Below the pieces are notes generated by a model. The model ran no database searches. It was not told the origin of the DNA and worked only from the letters and a program-made list of their open reading frames with translations. Positions 1-46,672 of a stretch of 64,000 nucleotides of DNA are shown in pieces (the stretch's first letter is position 1; each line of letters starts with the position of its first letter). The stretch is taken from the NCBI RefSeq assembly GCF_026213295.1, contig NC_079425.1, forward strand, positions 11,071,909 through 11,135,908, read 5' to 3'. This DNA comes from Gadus chalcogrammus (taxonomy: Eukaryota; Chordata; Actinopteri; Gadiformes; Gadidae). The position numbers and the translations under genes are program-made.

Positions 1-3000
1 TCAAACCTTTACACAAACTTTTTCGCTACTGCTGGCAGAGGATATGTTTGCCAATTATATGTGTACTGATCCCCGCCTCCAGCACCCAATATTAGTGGAT
101 GGGTTGTGTATAGATGTTTTAAGCGGTCAGTATACTTCACGGGCAAAATAACTTTGGCGAGGTCGTACCAACAAAATGATTGCAGAGAAAATAAAAGCAT
201 GATGCATGACTCTCTGACCTTCTTTCTGCACTTCCAGCATCTCCAAGATTTTGAAACTTGCCAAAATCTCTGCAGATGATGGCAATGGGAACATTGTGTG
301 TGATTAGCTAGAAACGCAGGGCTGGCGTGATTTATTTTGACCTGATTTCCCCGTCGCCATGGAGACCCCACTGGTCTTGACTAATGGAACATTCAGTGAC
401 CGAACCGAAACCGCATGGAGTATAAAACAAGTTTTTCTGCCAAGGACCTCTTTGGTCTTAGACAGCCGAGAATAATGCCACTTCTTTTGAAGTATGCTGA
501 CCACTTCAGTGTTAGTGCATGAGAGGTTTACAGCACACGTAGCTTTATTGTATGACTTGTAATTAGAATACTTAGTATTAGTGATTGAGTAATGTATAGA
601 ATATTTAGCGTTAGTTTATGAGTCATGGCAAGCTGGCTTCACAATGATCGCAATCAAACTGAGATTGTGCGTTACAAAACAATCATCCTCTTGAACCACA
701 ATCAAATGCATGATTAATAGATTGTAATAATGAGTATTAGTTTGGTCAAACTCAAAGTGAATGAATTGCCTCTACTGCAGCAACTGCTAGCATCACTATT
801 TTATTCTACTTATTTTTCAGGACTTCCATCAATGTTCCCCAACACCCTTCACCTGCGCCCCTAAGGTACCTACACTTCCCACGCTTTTCATTGCAAAATT
901 CAATCCATCTCACCCATTTTTTTTATTTTTTTATTTTAATTTCGGCTTCGTCTTTCCGACCGGGTCCTGCCTCCAATCTATCTCCACACCAGGTCTCAGG
1001 CCTCCCTAATCACCTACTGCTCTTACAATCATTTAAAAGTGCTCCTTATCCTCTACCCTTTGTCTCTGGTCTGCCTGATTACTGGAAGATTGTGCGAAAC
1101 AGCTCCGTCCGGGGAGGGATTGACAGCCTGCTCGTGTAACTGTGGCGGCGGTGGGTATATATGGCCCCAGGCACGCCTGGCCTCGTCACTAAGAACTCAG
1201 ACTCTGAGGTGAGTACAGTACGGGTCCCCAGACAGCTAAGAGTCTGGCTGCTGGAGGGAGAAAACACTAGCAGAAGGCAGAAGTCAAACATACTCACCCA
1301 TGTGTATGCATACGCTTACATTGGACTGCACAAAGACACACGCACATACATAGACACCAACCAACGCACACGCACACACACAACACACAGCATTCAAATT
1401 CACACAAACACGGACCAGACATAGAAGCATCTCAAATACATTCCAGAGTCCAATATTTTTGAAAATGCAGTTGACTTGAATTCAAAAGTAAGAAGTAAAT
1501 AATGTGTGTCATTACCAAGTATAAAGGGCAATGTGTGAAACGATGCAGGCTTGAGAAAAAAGGGAAAATTAGAAAATATAATAATAAATAATCAAACAAA
1601 GAGACAACAATTGACAAGGGAGAGCAGGTAAAAATAAAGCAAACGAGTTTGTCCAAGGCTACACCCAGGAGAAAACTACCGAACGCAATACACTGAGTGT
1701 TCTTTCTTAGTCCAGCATCAAGCAACATAATAAATCAATAAATCTGGATGAATTCTCTATGGCATTATTCCAGACAACTAGGAGCCAGTCTGTGTACTTA
1801 TGCATTTTAGCGGAGTGCACCGTGTCATAAATTTGGCTCACAGCGAATCTTCTTTACTGACTATTTTCAAAAGTTGCAGGGCCATATAAAACCACCTTCC
1901 TAACCAGTGTGCCCTGTAACCTTTCAGTACTTTATCCTGTGGAGGTTGAATGCAAAGGCACCACACTAATTCAGAGAATTGTCAATGAATGTACATATAT
2001 AGCAGTAATATCTAATGGATAGGATATGTGGATAAATATAAATGTTCAAAGCGAAATCCATTTTTCCCCCTGCTTCAACATTTTCCATCGTGTTGAGGAA
2101 TTATTTTAACTACTTCCCTTGCAGTCAATAAAGAAAAAAAACTGGCCTAAATTGTAATTAAGGGGCCTTCCAAAGATATTGAGGGAGGGAGAGAGAGAGA
2201 ACAGAAGAATGAAAAAAGAAAACACAAAACACTTGCAGTGAGAGATGAGCACTGAGAGAGTGATGCATAACCAAAAATAGAAACCAATACCAGCTAGAGA
2301 AATGGAAATAGATGTGGATCTGAAAGGGGCAGAGAAGAGATGGTAACAGAGGAATGAATCTCAGCTGCGTGCCAACAGCTGAAATTAAATTAAGACTAAA
2401 GCTCCTGATCGCTAAACATATTTCTTCACACAAACACATCCCTGATTTTTTTAAGGATTTGCTGTTTTGTTATTTTAGGAATGTGTACCAGGCAAGAAAA
2501 AAAAATATCACCCTAATTTTTTCATTTGCAGATTATTCTTTCGCAAATTAAACAACGATTTAATAGTCTGATTATTTCAGAGAAATTGATTCTTTGCTGC
2601 TGAAAAAATGTATAATTTGAGTCATAAGTTATATATCACTGCACACACAAACTGTGAACCAATTCATCGCTACAAATGTTAATCTTAAAAAAAAAAAAAT
2701 AGAAGGGCATCAGCCAAACTTTCTGATCAATGTGGGCTTTCATGCTATTTTATTTTTTGATGGATGATTTTCTATTGATAGAATTGTTTTGAATAATTTA
2801 TGTGAAATTTTGTTCGCTATTAGGAGCCACTCACATGGGACTTAGAAGTCCACATAGAAGAGCATTGCCGATTCCTTGATGGATTTAGAATGTGGATATA
2901 ATTAAATTCCAAGATCATTTAAAGCCGTGGACATGCCTTTAATACGAAACAACTTAGCGGTTCTGTTTGGCAAAAAACAACAACTAAGTACTTGAAATGG

Positions 3001-3217
3001 CCAAAAGATCAATATGTATATCAGCTTTGTTCAGTGCTTGCATATGATCAACAAACCTTTGTCCCTCAATTTGCTCTCGTTCCTTGCATGTGTAACATCC
3101 TGCCGTTGGAAGGCTGTACTTCAGATATGGGCACCATGACTGGGCATGCCCACATTGTCCTCCCTCCTTATTTTCATGCATTCCCCCCCATAGATCATCC
3201 TTCACCATGCAACTCAC
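1..3217 (-). other. syt7 intron downstream of exon 5 (no gene seen)
   Basis: AT-rich DNA with short GA-rich (2,186-2,200) and CA-rich (1,370-1,400) runs. I found no exon matching the remaining SYT7 linker or the C2A domain, so this is read as intron. A plus-strand donor-like AG/GTGAGT at about 1,207 sits in a GC-richer patch (1,090-1,210) with no recognisable protein. Confidence 0.5.
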
Positions 3218-37872
<34,655 letters not shown>

Positions 37873-38200
37873 GACGCTTTCACCTGTATTGTCTTTCGCA
37901 AAAAAGCTGTGTTCTTTCCGACTTCACTTGGTCAAACCCTAATCCACTTTTGACTCGCAGTTTTTGACGTTAATTGCCTTGTTAAACTGGCGCGCATGGA
38001 CGCGCGTGCACTCTTGCGTCCTCCTCGTGTGTTGCAGGAGCAGGTAGCCCTGGTGGTGGTGGTGGTGTCGCGTGCATTCAGCCTGTTTCCCGCTCTCTCT
38101 GCTCCTCTCTCGTACGTTAGAATCACTCAAAGGGGTGGATGCAATAAAGATTGGAAGCAGGAGACGGCAGACGGGCGGGGTGACTACGTGAAGTAAGTCA
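37873..38200 (-). promoter_or_regulatory. probable syt7 5' UTR and promoter region
   Basis: CpG density rises here (GGCGCGCATGGACGCGCGTG near 37,988, several CG around 38,070 and 38,170) against a CpG-poor background, directly upstream of the predicted syt7 start codon. No TATA box stood out. Transcription start not defined. Confidence 0.4.
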
Positions 38201-40310
38201 GTAGGAGGTAAAGAAACCTACTCACAGTATAGCCTACTCTACTCAAGCCTTAACAGCTGGAGTCATGTATATGTGCCACTGTTGCCCACCAATCCCCAAA
38301 AGGTTTAATTTCCCTACGTCTCTGTTGATTTGGGGCATTTCTGGTATTGTTTTGGAAAGAGTAGGCTCGTTTAGCTATTCTACTGAATAAACAACATTTC
38401 ACTGAAGTCATTTTCTTGAGAAATCCCAGAACCACGCTGTCTCTTGTGGTCGGTAGGGGGGCGCGTACAGGCTTATTACTATCAACCACATCTTGGTGGA
38501 AATAAATGGGAGGTATTCTATGGTCCCACCGGTGAACTGTCTGAAACATGTGGACGTGTGTGGCTGACGACAATACAAAAAGCCTGCAATATTCGACGAC
38601 AATATATGGATATCCAAACAATACACACATCATGCGACAGGTTGGAGTCGCGTGGTGTTTCCCAACCAAAGACAATTTGCGATCAAGTGCGACAGTTCAG
38701 GGCAGTATCAGATTAATGTTTCTACAGTAGTCATCCTGTAGACATATGCAATTATAGGCTACTTATCGACCAGACGATTTCAAATTAATATGAATATAAT
38801 GATAGTAAGACGAACATGTTTGGCATCCCAGCTGAATAACGTAAGACGTAGGCCTATTTAGATCAGTAGCCTATCTTTTCAATCGGGATGTGGTCCTATT
38901 ATTACAGCAATGCCAATATTCTTCCATTCGGCCTGATTTACTTACTGCTCACGTTCGACCTATGCGTTCAGCCAAAAACTGATACTACTACACAGCTCTA
39001 TGGCGGCCTCTAGTGTTCCGTGTCTAGAAATACCATTGTCTTGTACGATGGTGACCCATCAGGACGATACTGTTTGTTTTTTATCGACTAAATATGTCTT
39101 CTTACCAGGGCGCCTGGTAAGTACAGATATATTTAATCGTTTCTGATTCCTAGGCCTTAATGGAGAACCAAACTTAACACCCCTTTTACATTGGTCAACA
39201 GATTGCATGCAAAGCCTTGTTTTGGCTGATATGGCCAAGTGTTGACACTGTCCTCCACTTGTTGAGAGTGAGTTGAAGGGGGGGTTACAGGGGAGCCAGA
39301 AGCCCTTGCCTAGAATGAGCAAAACTCGACATTTTTTGAAGGCCGGCTGAGGGGGTACGGTTCTTCTTTAAAGACTGATGTCAAGAAAATCAATAATTTT
39401 AACTACATGTGCTCACAAATTAAAAAAAGTATACAGAGTATAAGTGTAAACACAAGCAGTTTGAATAATTTGAGATGTTATCAAATAAATCGACAGCATT
39501 TATCCCTACATTAAAAGGTTGTATAGATTTTATCAAAAACAATACAATGCGTTCCTTGTTTATCCTGAAAATCTGCCTATATGTGATTATTCAGGTAAAT
39601 TAAAGCCTGATGGAAAAATATATATGCAATAGTAACACATGTGTGAGACACACCAGGGACGACACACAGCAGTTCACTTGAATCCCTCTTCAATCTTTTT
39701 CAAAGTTTCAGGGCCGCCTAAACCGTGCTCTTGAGGTCGCTGGCCCTCTCCTCTCAAGAGCAGCGGGAGAGTCCTGGCTTTGTAGTGGCCACACTGTTTG
39801 TTGGCTCATGTTGGCAGGTGTCCCAATTGCCAATCAAAGAGAAGCTGCATTACATCATGTTGGAGGTCAATGTCTTGACCTATCATTTCAATGGTCGCTG
39901 TCCGTGGTGCTGAATTCCCCCTCCTCTTGTGGAGGGTCTTAGCTGTGTAGGTTATTCCTCCATAATGTTGTTATTAGTATTCTCCAAGAAGAAAGGTTGC
40001 AGTTTCAGATGTATAAAATAAACTATCATTTGCATAGTCAAACATTGAGCGGTGGCTAACAAGTGCAGCTGTTTGTGTATTCAGCTGTTATTTGCTCTTG
40101 TTCGTCCCTGTTCCAAATGGAGAAGCATAATGGCAGTTGAGCGCACCAAACCTCTGTGCTTTGCATGGTAAATGGAGCTATCTCATTATAATACTCCAGG
40201 CAAAATCCCTTTTCTTGCCTTAATCAATGAGTTTATCCACTTGTTTCGGTTTAGATGAGGGCTTTAAACTCACCTTTCCTATCAAATAACCCCCCACCAC
40301 CCCACCCCTC

Positions 40311-40314
<4 letters not shown>

Positions 40315-40341
<27 letters not shown>

Positions 40342-40385
40342 CCTCTCCCTCTCCCTCGCACTCTTGCTCTCTCTCTCTCTCTATC
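40315..40385. repeat. (CT)n-rich tract
   Basis: CT and CCCTCT repeats continuing as imperfect CTCT/CTAT runs to about 40,630. Confidence 0.9.
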
Positions 40386-40993
40386 TATTTATGTATATTT
40401 CTCTCAATCTGTCTCTACCTCTCTCCCCATGTATACAATATTTTTTTTTCTTTGACTATCTCGCTTTCTCTATCTCTCTCTTGTTCGTTCACTCACTCTC
40501 TCACTCGATCTCACTCTCTGTTTATCTATCTATCTCGCTCGCTCACTCTATCTATCCGGCTTGCCCTCTCCCTTCCCTTCTCCCTTTCTCTCTCTTGGTA
40601 GCTTGCTGTCTCCCTCTCTATATATTTTACCCTCTCTCCCAAGCTAACCCTCTGGAGAAGATGCTGTTCTCATTGAATAGGCTTGGTGGTGATTTGGCCA
40701 AGGGGTCCAAATGTCCCGTGGCAAAGGCCACAGGGTGTCCCATCAAGTTCCAATCAGGAGAATAGTTTGTATGATATTGTTAATATATAACAACCATTTT
40801 AAATAGCTACATGGTAAAACAAAAAAGGAATGGTCAGCAATACAATTGCTAGCCATTTTCAATTTCGGTAGATCCAAATTTTGACAGACACAAACACACA
40901 ATTTTACCAGGTGGCAAAGTAGCAAGAAGAGGGAGCAGTCGAGGGATCCATTATGCCCTGCTTCTTCCATATAGCGGAGATATGTGTCAATGC

Positions 40994-41130
<137 letters not shown>

Positions 41131-41701
41131 ATTAAAAAGTCTCGGGGCTGACCACTAGGGGGCAACAAAGGGCAGGTTCCTCACTGCGAACCAATGACGG
41201 ACGCCTATGTGCTGCACCATGGGCACCTGCTTATAGTTTACTAGGCCCTTCACACCTTTACACAACCTTATAATAAACACGCATGATATGGGTTGTGTTC
41301 CACACAGGGTGTGTGTGTGTGTGTGTGTGCGTGCGTGCGCTCACACAATAGAGTTGATCAAATACAAACTGAGTGACTAGTCTTTCTTGGTCCCACAGTG
41401 TGTTTATGCAAATGTTTGGAGGTAAAACATAGAAAGACCAATTAGGGAGAACCAATTTCAAATGGTGACTTTGTAAATTAAGTGTGTTTTTGTCAACTTT
41501 TGTGTATTGATGTAATATTTTTATTTCAGTGGTTTCCATTTCAGCTTCTTCTAGGCATATTCTAAAGAGTGCAATCAAAGAATCCTGTTGCCTGCAACAA
41601 TAAATCCACATCGCGTTACGCCCCTCCAGCCAGCGGAACCCGGCGTGCCTCTGACATCACGGGGCCTTGCTCCTCTATATGGTGCACTCACACTAGGCCA
41701 T

Positions 41702-42950
41702 CTGGCCGTGGCCGTTTTCACACCTAACCGTGCTCAAATCTGCCAGTGTGAGTGTGACCAGTCTGGCCTGGCCAGGCCAGGCCAATTTGGCCACTTGGGA
41801 CTCGGGAGAGGTGTGCTGCTACGGTACGGGCCGCTACGGTACAGATGCTAATGAGCCGACACGCGCACACGCACGGCTACGCAACCTGAGCTGGATGACG
41901 TATAGTCCATGCGACGACCACGGACATAATAAAGGCGACGAGCCTTCTTTCCCATTAAACGGTAAACATGTATCCAAATAAGCAACAGACTCAGCAAAGT
42001 GCGAACTGTGTTCTCTGTGTTGTTGTCCATTGTTGTTAAAACTCTGACTGGCGGCAGACTTTATTATGTGCCGTGTTCCAATACCCGTACTATCCGTACT
42101 TACTAGCCACATTTTGAGTACGTAGTACGTTCCAATTCAGATCCGGCGAAAAGAAGTCAGAAAGAAGCAGGCCCCCAGGATAGGCGCATACTTCCGCAAT
42201 CCACCAGTGCTCAGAGGCCAAGCCTGGTATTGCAGCTGTTTAAGATGGCTGTGGTCGGGGGTCCGTAATTTCATGTGGCCCAGAAGTAGATATCGCCGTC
42301 CACTCCAATAAAAAGTGGGGAACAGGATTGTGTCTCCGCAAAAAATGTCTGGATATCAATCAAAGGCTCATAATTACCTTCATGCCATGTCCTAAAAAAA
42401 TGTAAGTTTTTTCTTTCAAAAACGCCACCTCAAGCGTTTTAATAGCCGTTATCTCGCTGAGGAAGAGGGGTGTGCAGCTGAAAGGAGTCGTAGTGAAACA
42501 AATGGCATCCGAGAGGGCCTAGTTCAGTGCTCCGTTAACGTGTCCGATTTTTGGACTGGTTCATCTGCTGCTCAATAACTCTCACGGTCCTCTGCTTGCG
42601 ATCATTGTGATTCATCATGTATTGATCCATTTATTCAAAAGATCCAAAGACAAAGAAGCGGTGCATTACGGTATCAGTTCTATATTTCTGCATCCGGTAC
42701 GTCACGGACTAGGCCACGTGTCTTGGCCCCATAACGCGAAAGCAAATCGCTCCTGTATGTTACCCTGCGCCACTGAGCAGTTTGTATAGGAATGAATGGG
42801 CGGCCATTTTCCAGTCCGTGGTCCATCCTTTATTATGTCCATGGAAAGAAGTCCATGCAGCGGACGCTTGGTGATGACGTGTTACTTACGACGTGATGAC
42901 GTATGTACAAGAGCCTACCGTGGCCAGGCCACAGTTGCGACGGCCACGGC
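41702..42950. mobile_element. foldback-type DNA element with long imperfect inverted arms
   Basis: CTGGCCGTGGCCGT at 41,702 recurs as its complement near 42,937-42,950. About 200 bases in, CATGCGACGACCACGGACAT plus AATAAAGG (41,909-41,938) recurs as the complement around 42,820-42,862. The arms therefore match in order across roughly 150-240 bp. The centre (about 42,068-42,800) starts with a GTTCCAATACCCGTACTATC motif like a second, nested fish repeat. No transposase frame seen. Boundaries are approximate. Confidence 0.65.
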
Positions 42951-43083
42951 CAGGTTCCCTTCACCCAGGGGGGTCTGGATGAAGGGAATCTCAAGCAGAA
43001 GGTTCAACCTGCAGCCACTGCCCGGCTGGATGAGGAGAAAGAGAAACCTTTGGTTATCCCTTTAAGACGCCCCTTTGAAGGGC

Positions 43084-43314
43084 ATTATGGCCTGGGCAGA
43101 ACCCAAGGCTGTTATCGTGACCGACGCCCCCCTGAACATAATGCTAAAACAAGAGCTTATCATCGAGGCTGACGTAGAAGAACATAAGATGACCGAACAA
43201 AGAGGGGACCAATCCGCACAGGAGGCCGATGGAAAGGCCCCCAGTCAAAGGTTCGCCAAGTGGCTGAACTGCGCTGTTGTGTGTTTGTTGCTGTTATGTG
43301 TTACATTTCAGTGA
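43084..43314 (+). CDS. unassigned small ORF with C-terminal hydrophobic tail
   Basis: 76 codons from ATG at 43,084 (ATTATGG context), beginning MAWAEPKAVIVTDAPLNIML. A charged middle (EADVEEHKMTEQRGDQ) is followed by a hydrophobic C-terminus LNCAVVCLLLLCVTFQ that could be a tail anchor. Another frame of the same strand is open from 42,903 to 43,172, so a frameshifted longer gene is possible. No family is recognised and no splice context is evident. It sits between the foldback element and an inverted repeat, so it may be transposon-derived or chance. Confidence 0.2.
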   Translation: MMAWAEPKAVIVTDAPLNIMLKQELIIEADVEEHKMTEQRGDQSAQEADGKAPSQRFAKWLNCAVVCLLLLCVTFQ

Positions 43315-43697
43315 CTGTTAATGTGAGAGTCGGTCAGTAAATGTTTTGTGATTATGGGTTACTCATCGGGTTAAACCTGAACCGACACTGAAGACCAACG
43401 ACAGGAAACCAAAAGATGTCTCAGTCGGTCCATGTTCGTGTCCTCCCCTTCCTCACCTGTCCCAGATGTTCTTCCCCTGGCGGCAAGGGGGAGTCCAGGT
43501 GGAGGAAGAGACTTTATAGGGGGAGGCCGCTCCCTCCTGTCGGAGATCATCACCGTAAAAATAACCAAAATAATAAGGATACAAAAAACACACAAACAAA
43601 TAAAAGCAGAATAAATGTATACGGCACCCATGTACAGACAAAGTATGTACGTGAAACATCTGATGGAACCCGAACAAGTCCACATCTATTTGAAATC

Positions 43698-43868
43698 ACA
43701 CTGGAGTGAAACTTCAGCTTTGTCCGAGCGCAGGTGAATTGAACAAAGTATTCAAACATCTGATGGGACCCAACCAAGTCCTCATCAATGTGATATCACA
43801 CTGAGGTGTGTAATACTTTGTTTAAATTCACCTGCGCTGGGAACAAGATTTGGTTTCACTCCAGCGTG
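43698..43868. repeat. 57-bp imperfect inverted repeat (hairpin)
   Basis: Arms 43,698-43,753 and 43,811-43,868 are near-complementary: GCGCAGGTGAATTGAACAAA plus GTATT in one, AATACTTTGTTTAAATTCAC plus CTGCGC in the other, extending to GGAGTGAAAC/GTTTCACTCC. The loop repeats a segment just left of the first arm (ACATCTGATGGGACCCAACC versus ACATCTGATGGAACCCGAAC), giving a direct repeat as well. Confidence 0.85.
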
Positions 43869-44316
43869 ATGCACACACGTTGTTTCAATTCACCTTGGCC
43901 CAACTCCCTATTAATGGCAATAAAATAAAAAATATTTATGTTTGCCGAGTTCTTAATCATCTTCTGTTTGTTTATAGATGTATACATATATCTTATACTT
44001 AATGGAAGACACACACTCTTTGACACACACATGTGCGACCGTGCGCATGCATGCACAAACAGCATGTGGTGGAATATGTACCCGAAAGCCATACTTGAGT
44101 AAAAGTACAGATATCTTCCAAGAAAATGACCCTGGTAAAAGTGAAAGTCACTCAAAAGAATACTACTTAAGTAAAAGTCTACTTAATTTTCTGTTATGAA
44201 TTGTGCCTAAATATTAAAAGTAAAAGTCCAAGTAATAACTGTTAATAAAATAAGCTCAGAATATAAAATCTATAACATGAATGATCATTACTACGGGTAT
44301 TTCCTCACCTTCCTTC

Positions 44317-44382
44317 ACAAACACACACACACACGCACGCACACACACACGCACACACGCACACACGCACACACACACACAT
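44317..44382. repeat. imperfect (CA)n tract
   Basis: CA repeat interrupted by regularly spaced CACG units. Confidence 0.9.
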
Positions 44383-44644
44383 GGACACAGCCACAGAAAA
44401 TGAATGTTTAGTACATGAGCTAAAATAAAACAACCCTCAACAAAGTCACGCATAAAATGATCTTACATTTATGTAGAACTTCAACTTGAAATAATCGTAC
44501 AAGAACAGAACATCAACCGGATAACTATGTAGTATGTAGTCAACGCCAGCTCGACTTGTACATCATGACTCAAATATCCTTACAACTGGCGCGAGGTTGG
44601 AGTGACAGGTGTGATGGCCCTCCCTCGCCCAGATACAGTATCCT

Positions 44645-44735
44645 AAAGGCGCCAGATACGCTAGGTGAATTACCAACGGCGCCCGATACGCTAGGTAATT
44701 TACCAACGGCGCCCGATACGCTAGGTAATTTACCA
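44645..44735. repeat. 30-bp tandem repeat, three copies
   Basis: Three copies of a 30-bp unit containing GGCGCCCGATACGCTAGGTA; the last two are identical and the first differs at a few bases. GC content is higher than the flanks. Confidence 0.92.
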
Positions 44736-45706
44736 TTTTAGCCAATATGATGATAGCATTACATTATTCAACACCAATACTGTTCTAGGTATAACGGACA
44801 ATACTAAAGCAAATATATTATATTACATACTAGACTAGACTACTAGACTCTTGAGTTGACAAGAGCTAACCTGTTAGCTAGAAAAGTCGACCTGATGTCG
44901 GTCGTTTTTAAATGGGTCTACCAAGTGGAATGTACCTAACTATACCAAGATAACTGAAATTCTTCACCTTTTGCTCTTTCATTATAATGTTTAATCTATT
45001 CTATGTATGATTCACAATGCTCTGTAAGATAATCAACTAGGTTATTCGTTAATCAAAGTTTAAGTATAATACAATTGTGCACTTGTTTTAAACTCACTAC
45101 GTGGTTCCTTAATCTAAACCAATAGCTATTTTAGTTCATATAGTTTCATGAAAGGTTGTCTTGTGAGAGGGATATTCCACTAGCTCTGCAAGCTCATATT
45201 TCTATTGTTTTGTCATATGCGTCCGGCCCCCCTGCCGTTAAGATAGATTTCCAGCAGACCTGTCCAGGGTCGGGCCAATCGCAACCGTTTATCTTGTATG
45301 GGGTAGGCTTGTTACGATAACTGCACAGAGGAGCGCCATTTAGGAAGGCGAGGAAGATGGTTTCTGCTAGAGTGTAACACACGTTTCGTTGCTCTTATTG
45401 GTTGTAGGTATATTCAATAATCCAGAGGCATTTTCAGTCAACGGACGTTGACAACACCTCCTTGGAAATTGAAAATGAACTGATATGTCCCAGACTAATA
45501 CATTTGCAAAATGGCCTGGGATTAACCTAACCAGAAACAGATTCTGCATTGAATATTGCTTGACTCTTGTAGCGCTAAGAATAGGTGTTATTATTAGGTT
45601 ACCCTTGGATGAATGTATTGATTCAATCTTTTTTCTTCAATGTTAATATAGTCTTGCTGCTTCCTGTGCCACCTCCCTTGAGGCTCATATAAGGACCTTC
45701 ACAACC

Positions 45707-45885
45707 ATGGAGCAAGGGCATTACCAGGATGCAGAGGGAATTTGCTTCAGTGATGGTCAACCATTAATAATGGGCTGTGTGTGGACTATGCAACAGCCTG
45801 ATGCTATTCTGCCTGGGAATCTTCCTCACCCTCCTCAGCAACATGAACCCTGCGAAGTAGTGCCTTCCCACTGTCTGGGCTTCAG
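45707..45885 (+). CDS. tesmin: tesmin exon 1
   Basis: 179 bp, ends phase 2 at donor AG/GTAATA. Reads [20 protein letters not shown] onward with no known domain. The start was chosen for its strong Kozak context; a TATA-like CATATAAGG lies only 15 bp upstream, so the true transcription start may be elsewhere. Confidence 0.65.
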
Positions 45886-46637
45886 GTAATACATCATTCC
45901 TTCTTTTGCACTCCATTTAGGATTCAGGTGATCGATTATATTTAAGTTAGTCCCACTTGCAATAATTGCTTTCAAAATGGTGTGGTGCCATCTGATGATA
46001 CTGGACACGATGACACAAAAAGCTAACAGAGCAGTTGATGGAGCAATTCTTGCATTGTCCGCTGTCCATCTGGACCACATGGAGAGAAAATCCAAACCAA
46101 AATGCGTATGAGGGCAATCATTTCAACAAGCAAATGCTTGTTTATTGCCATTATGATCACTATCCAGACGTAGGGTAGAGTTCCTTGAAAGGATGACTGT
46201 TTATTCAACTCAATCTAGCCCAGTTGCAGGTCTTCTAGAAAATAATTCCCACAGCTCAATCTCGCTCCCATGGGTTGCAGCGGGAGACATGCACCGTGGC
46301 ATGATGCCTGTAAGTTTACACCATCGGTTTAGTTGTACATTAAAGAATTTAGGAAGGAATGAGCACCAAAACTTGTGTGTTTTTCATAAATGTTTGTGGT
46401 TGCCAACTGAGTATTACACCTGTGTTTCTGCATATTTCTCAGGGTGAATTACATAATGCTATAGCCGAAATTGGACCCTCCGATTCTCAGGATGCTCAGC
46501 AATGTCAGACAGAACATACAAACTCACCAAATAATTTGACAAAGGTTGGTCATTTCCATATTGTGTGTCACAATAGTGAGTACAGTTGTTTTTTGCTCAC
46601 TATTGATATATATATTTATATATATAAATAATCTATA

Positions 46638-46672
<35 letters not shown>

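Noticed and set aside
9..504. 120- and 66-codon minus-strand frames at the left edge
   Set aside because: No family resemblance, no plausible phase with syt7, and no good splice sites.
1090..1297. GC-richer patch with a GTGAGT donor, considered as an extra syt7 exon
   Set aside because: The donor is on the plus strand while syt7 is on the minus strand, and neither reading resembles SYT7.
38250..38675. 141-codon minus-strand ORF upstream of syt7
   Set aside because: No recognisable domain, overlapped by plus-strand open frames of similar length, no splice logic; treated as chance.
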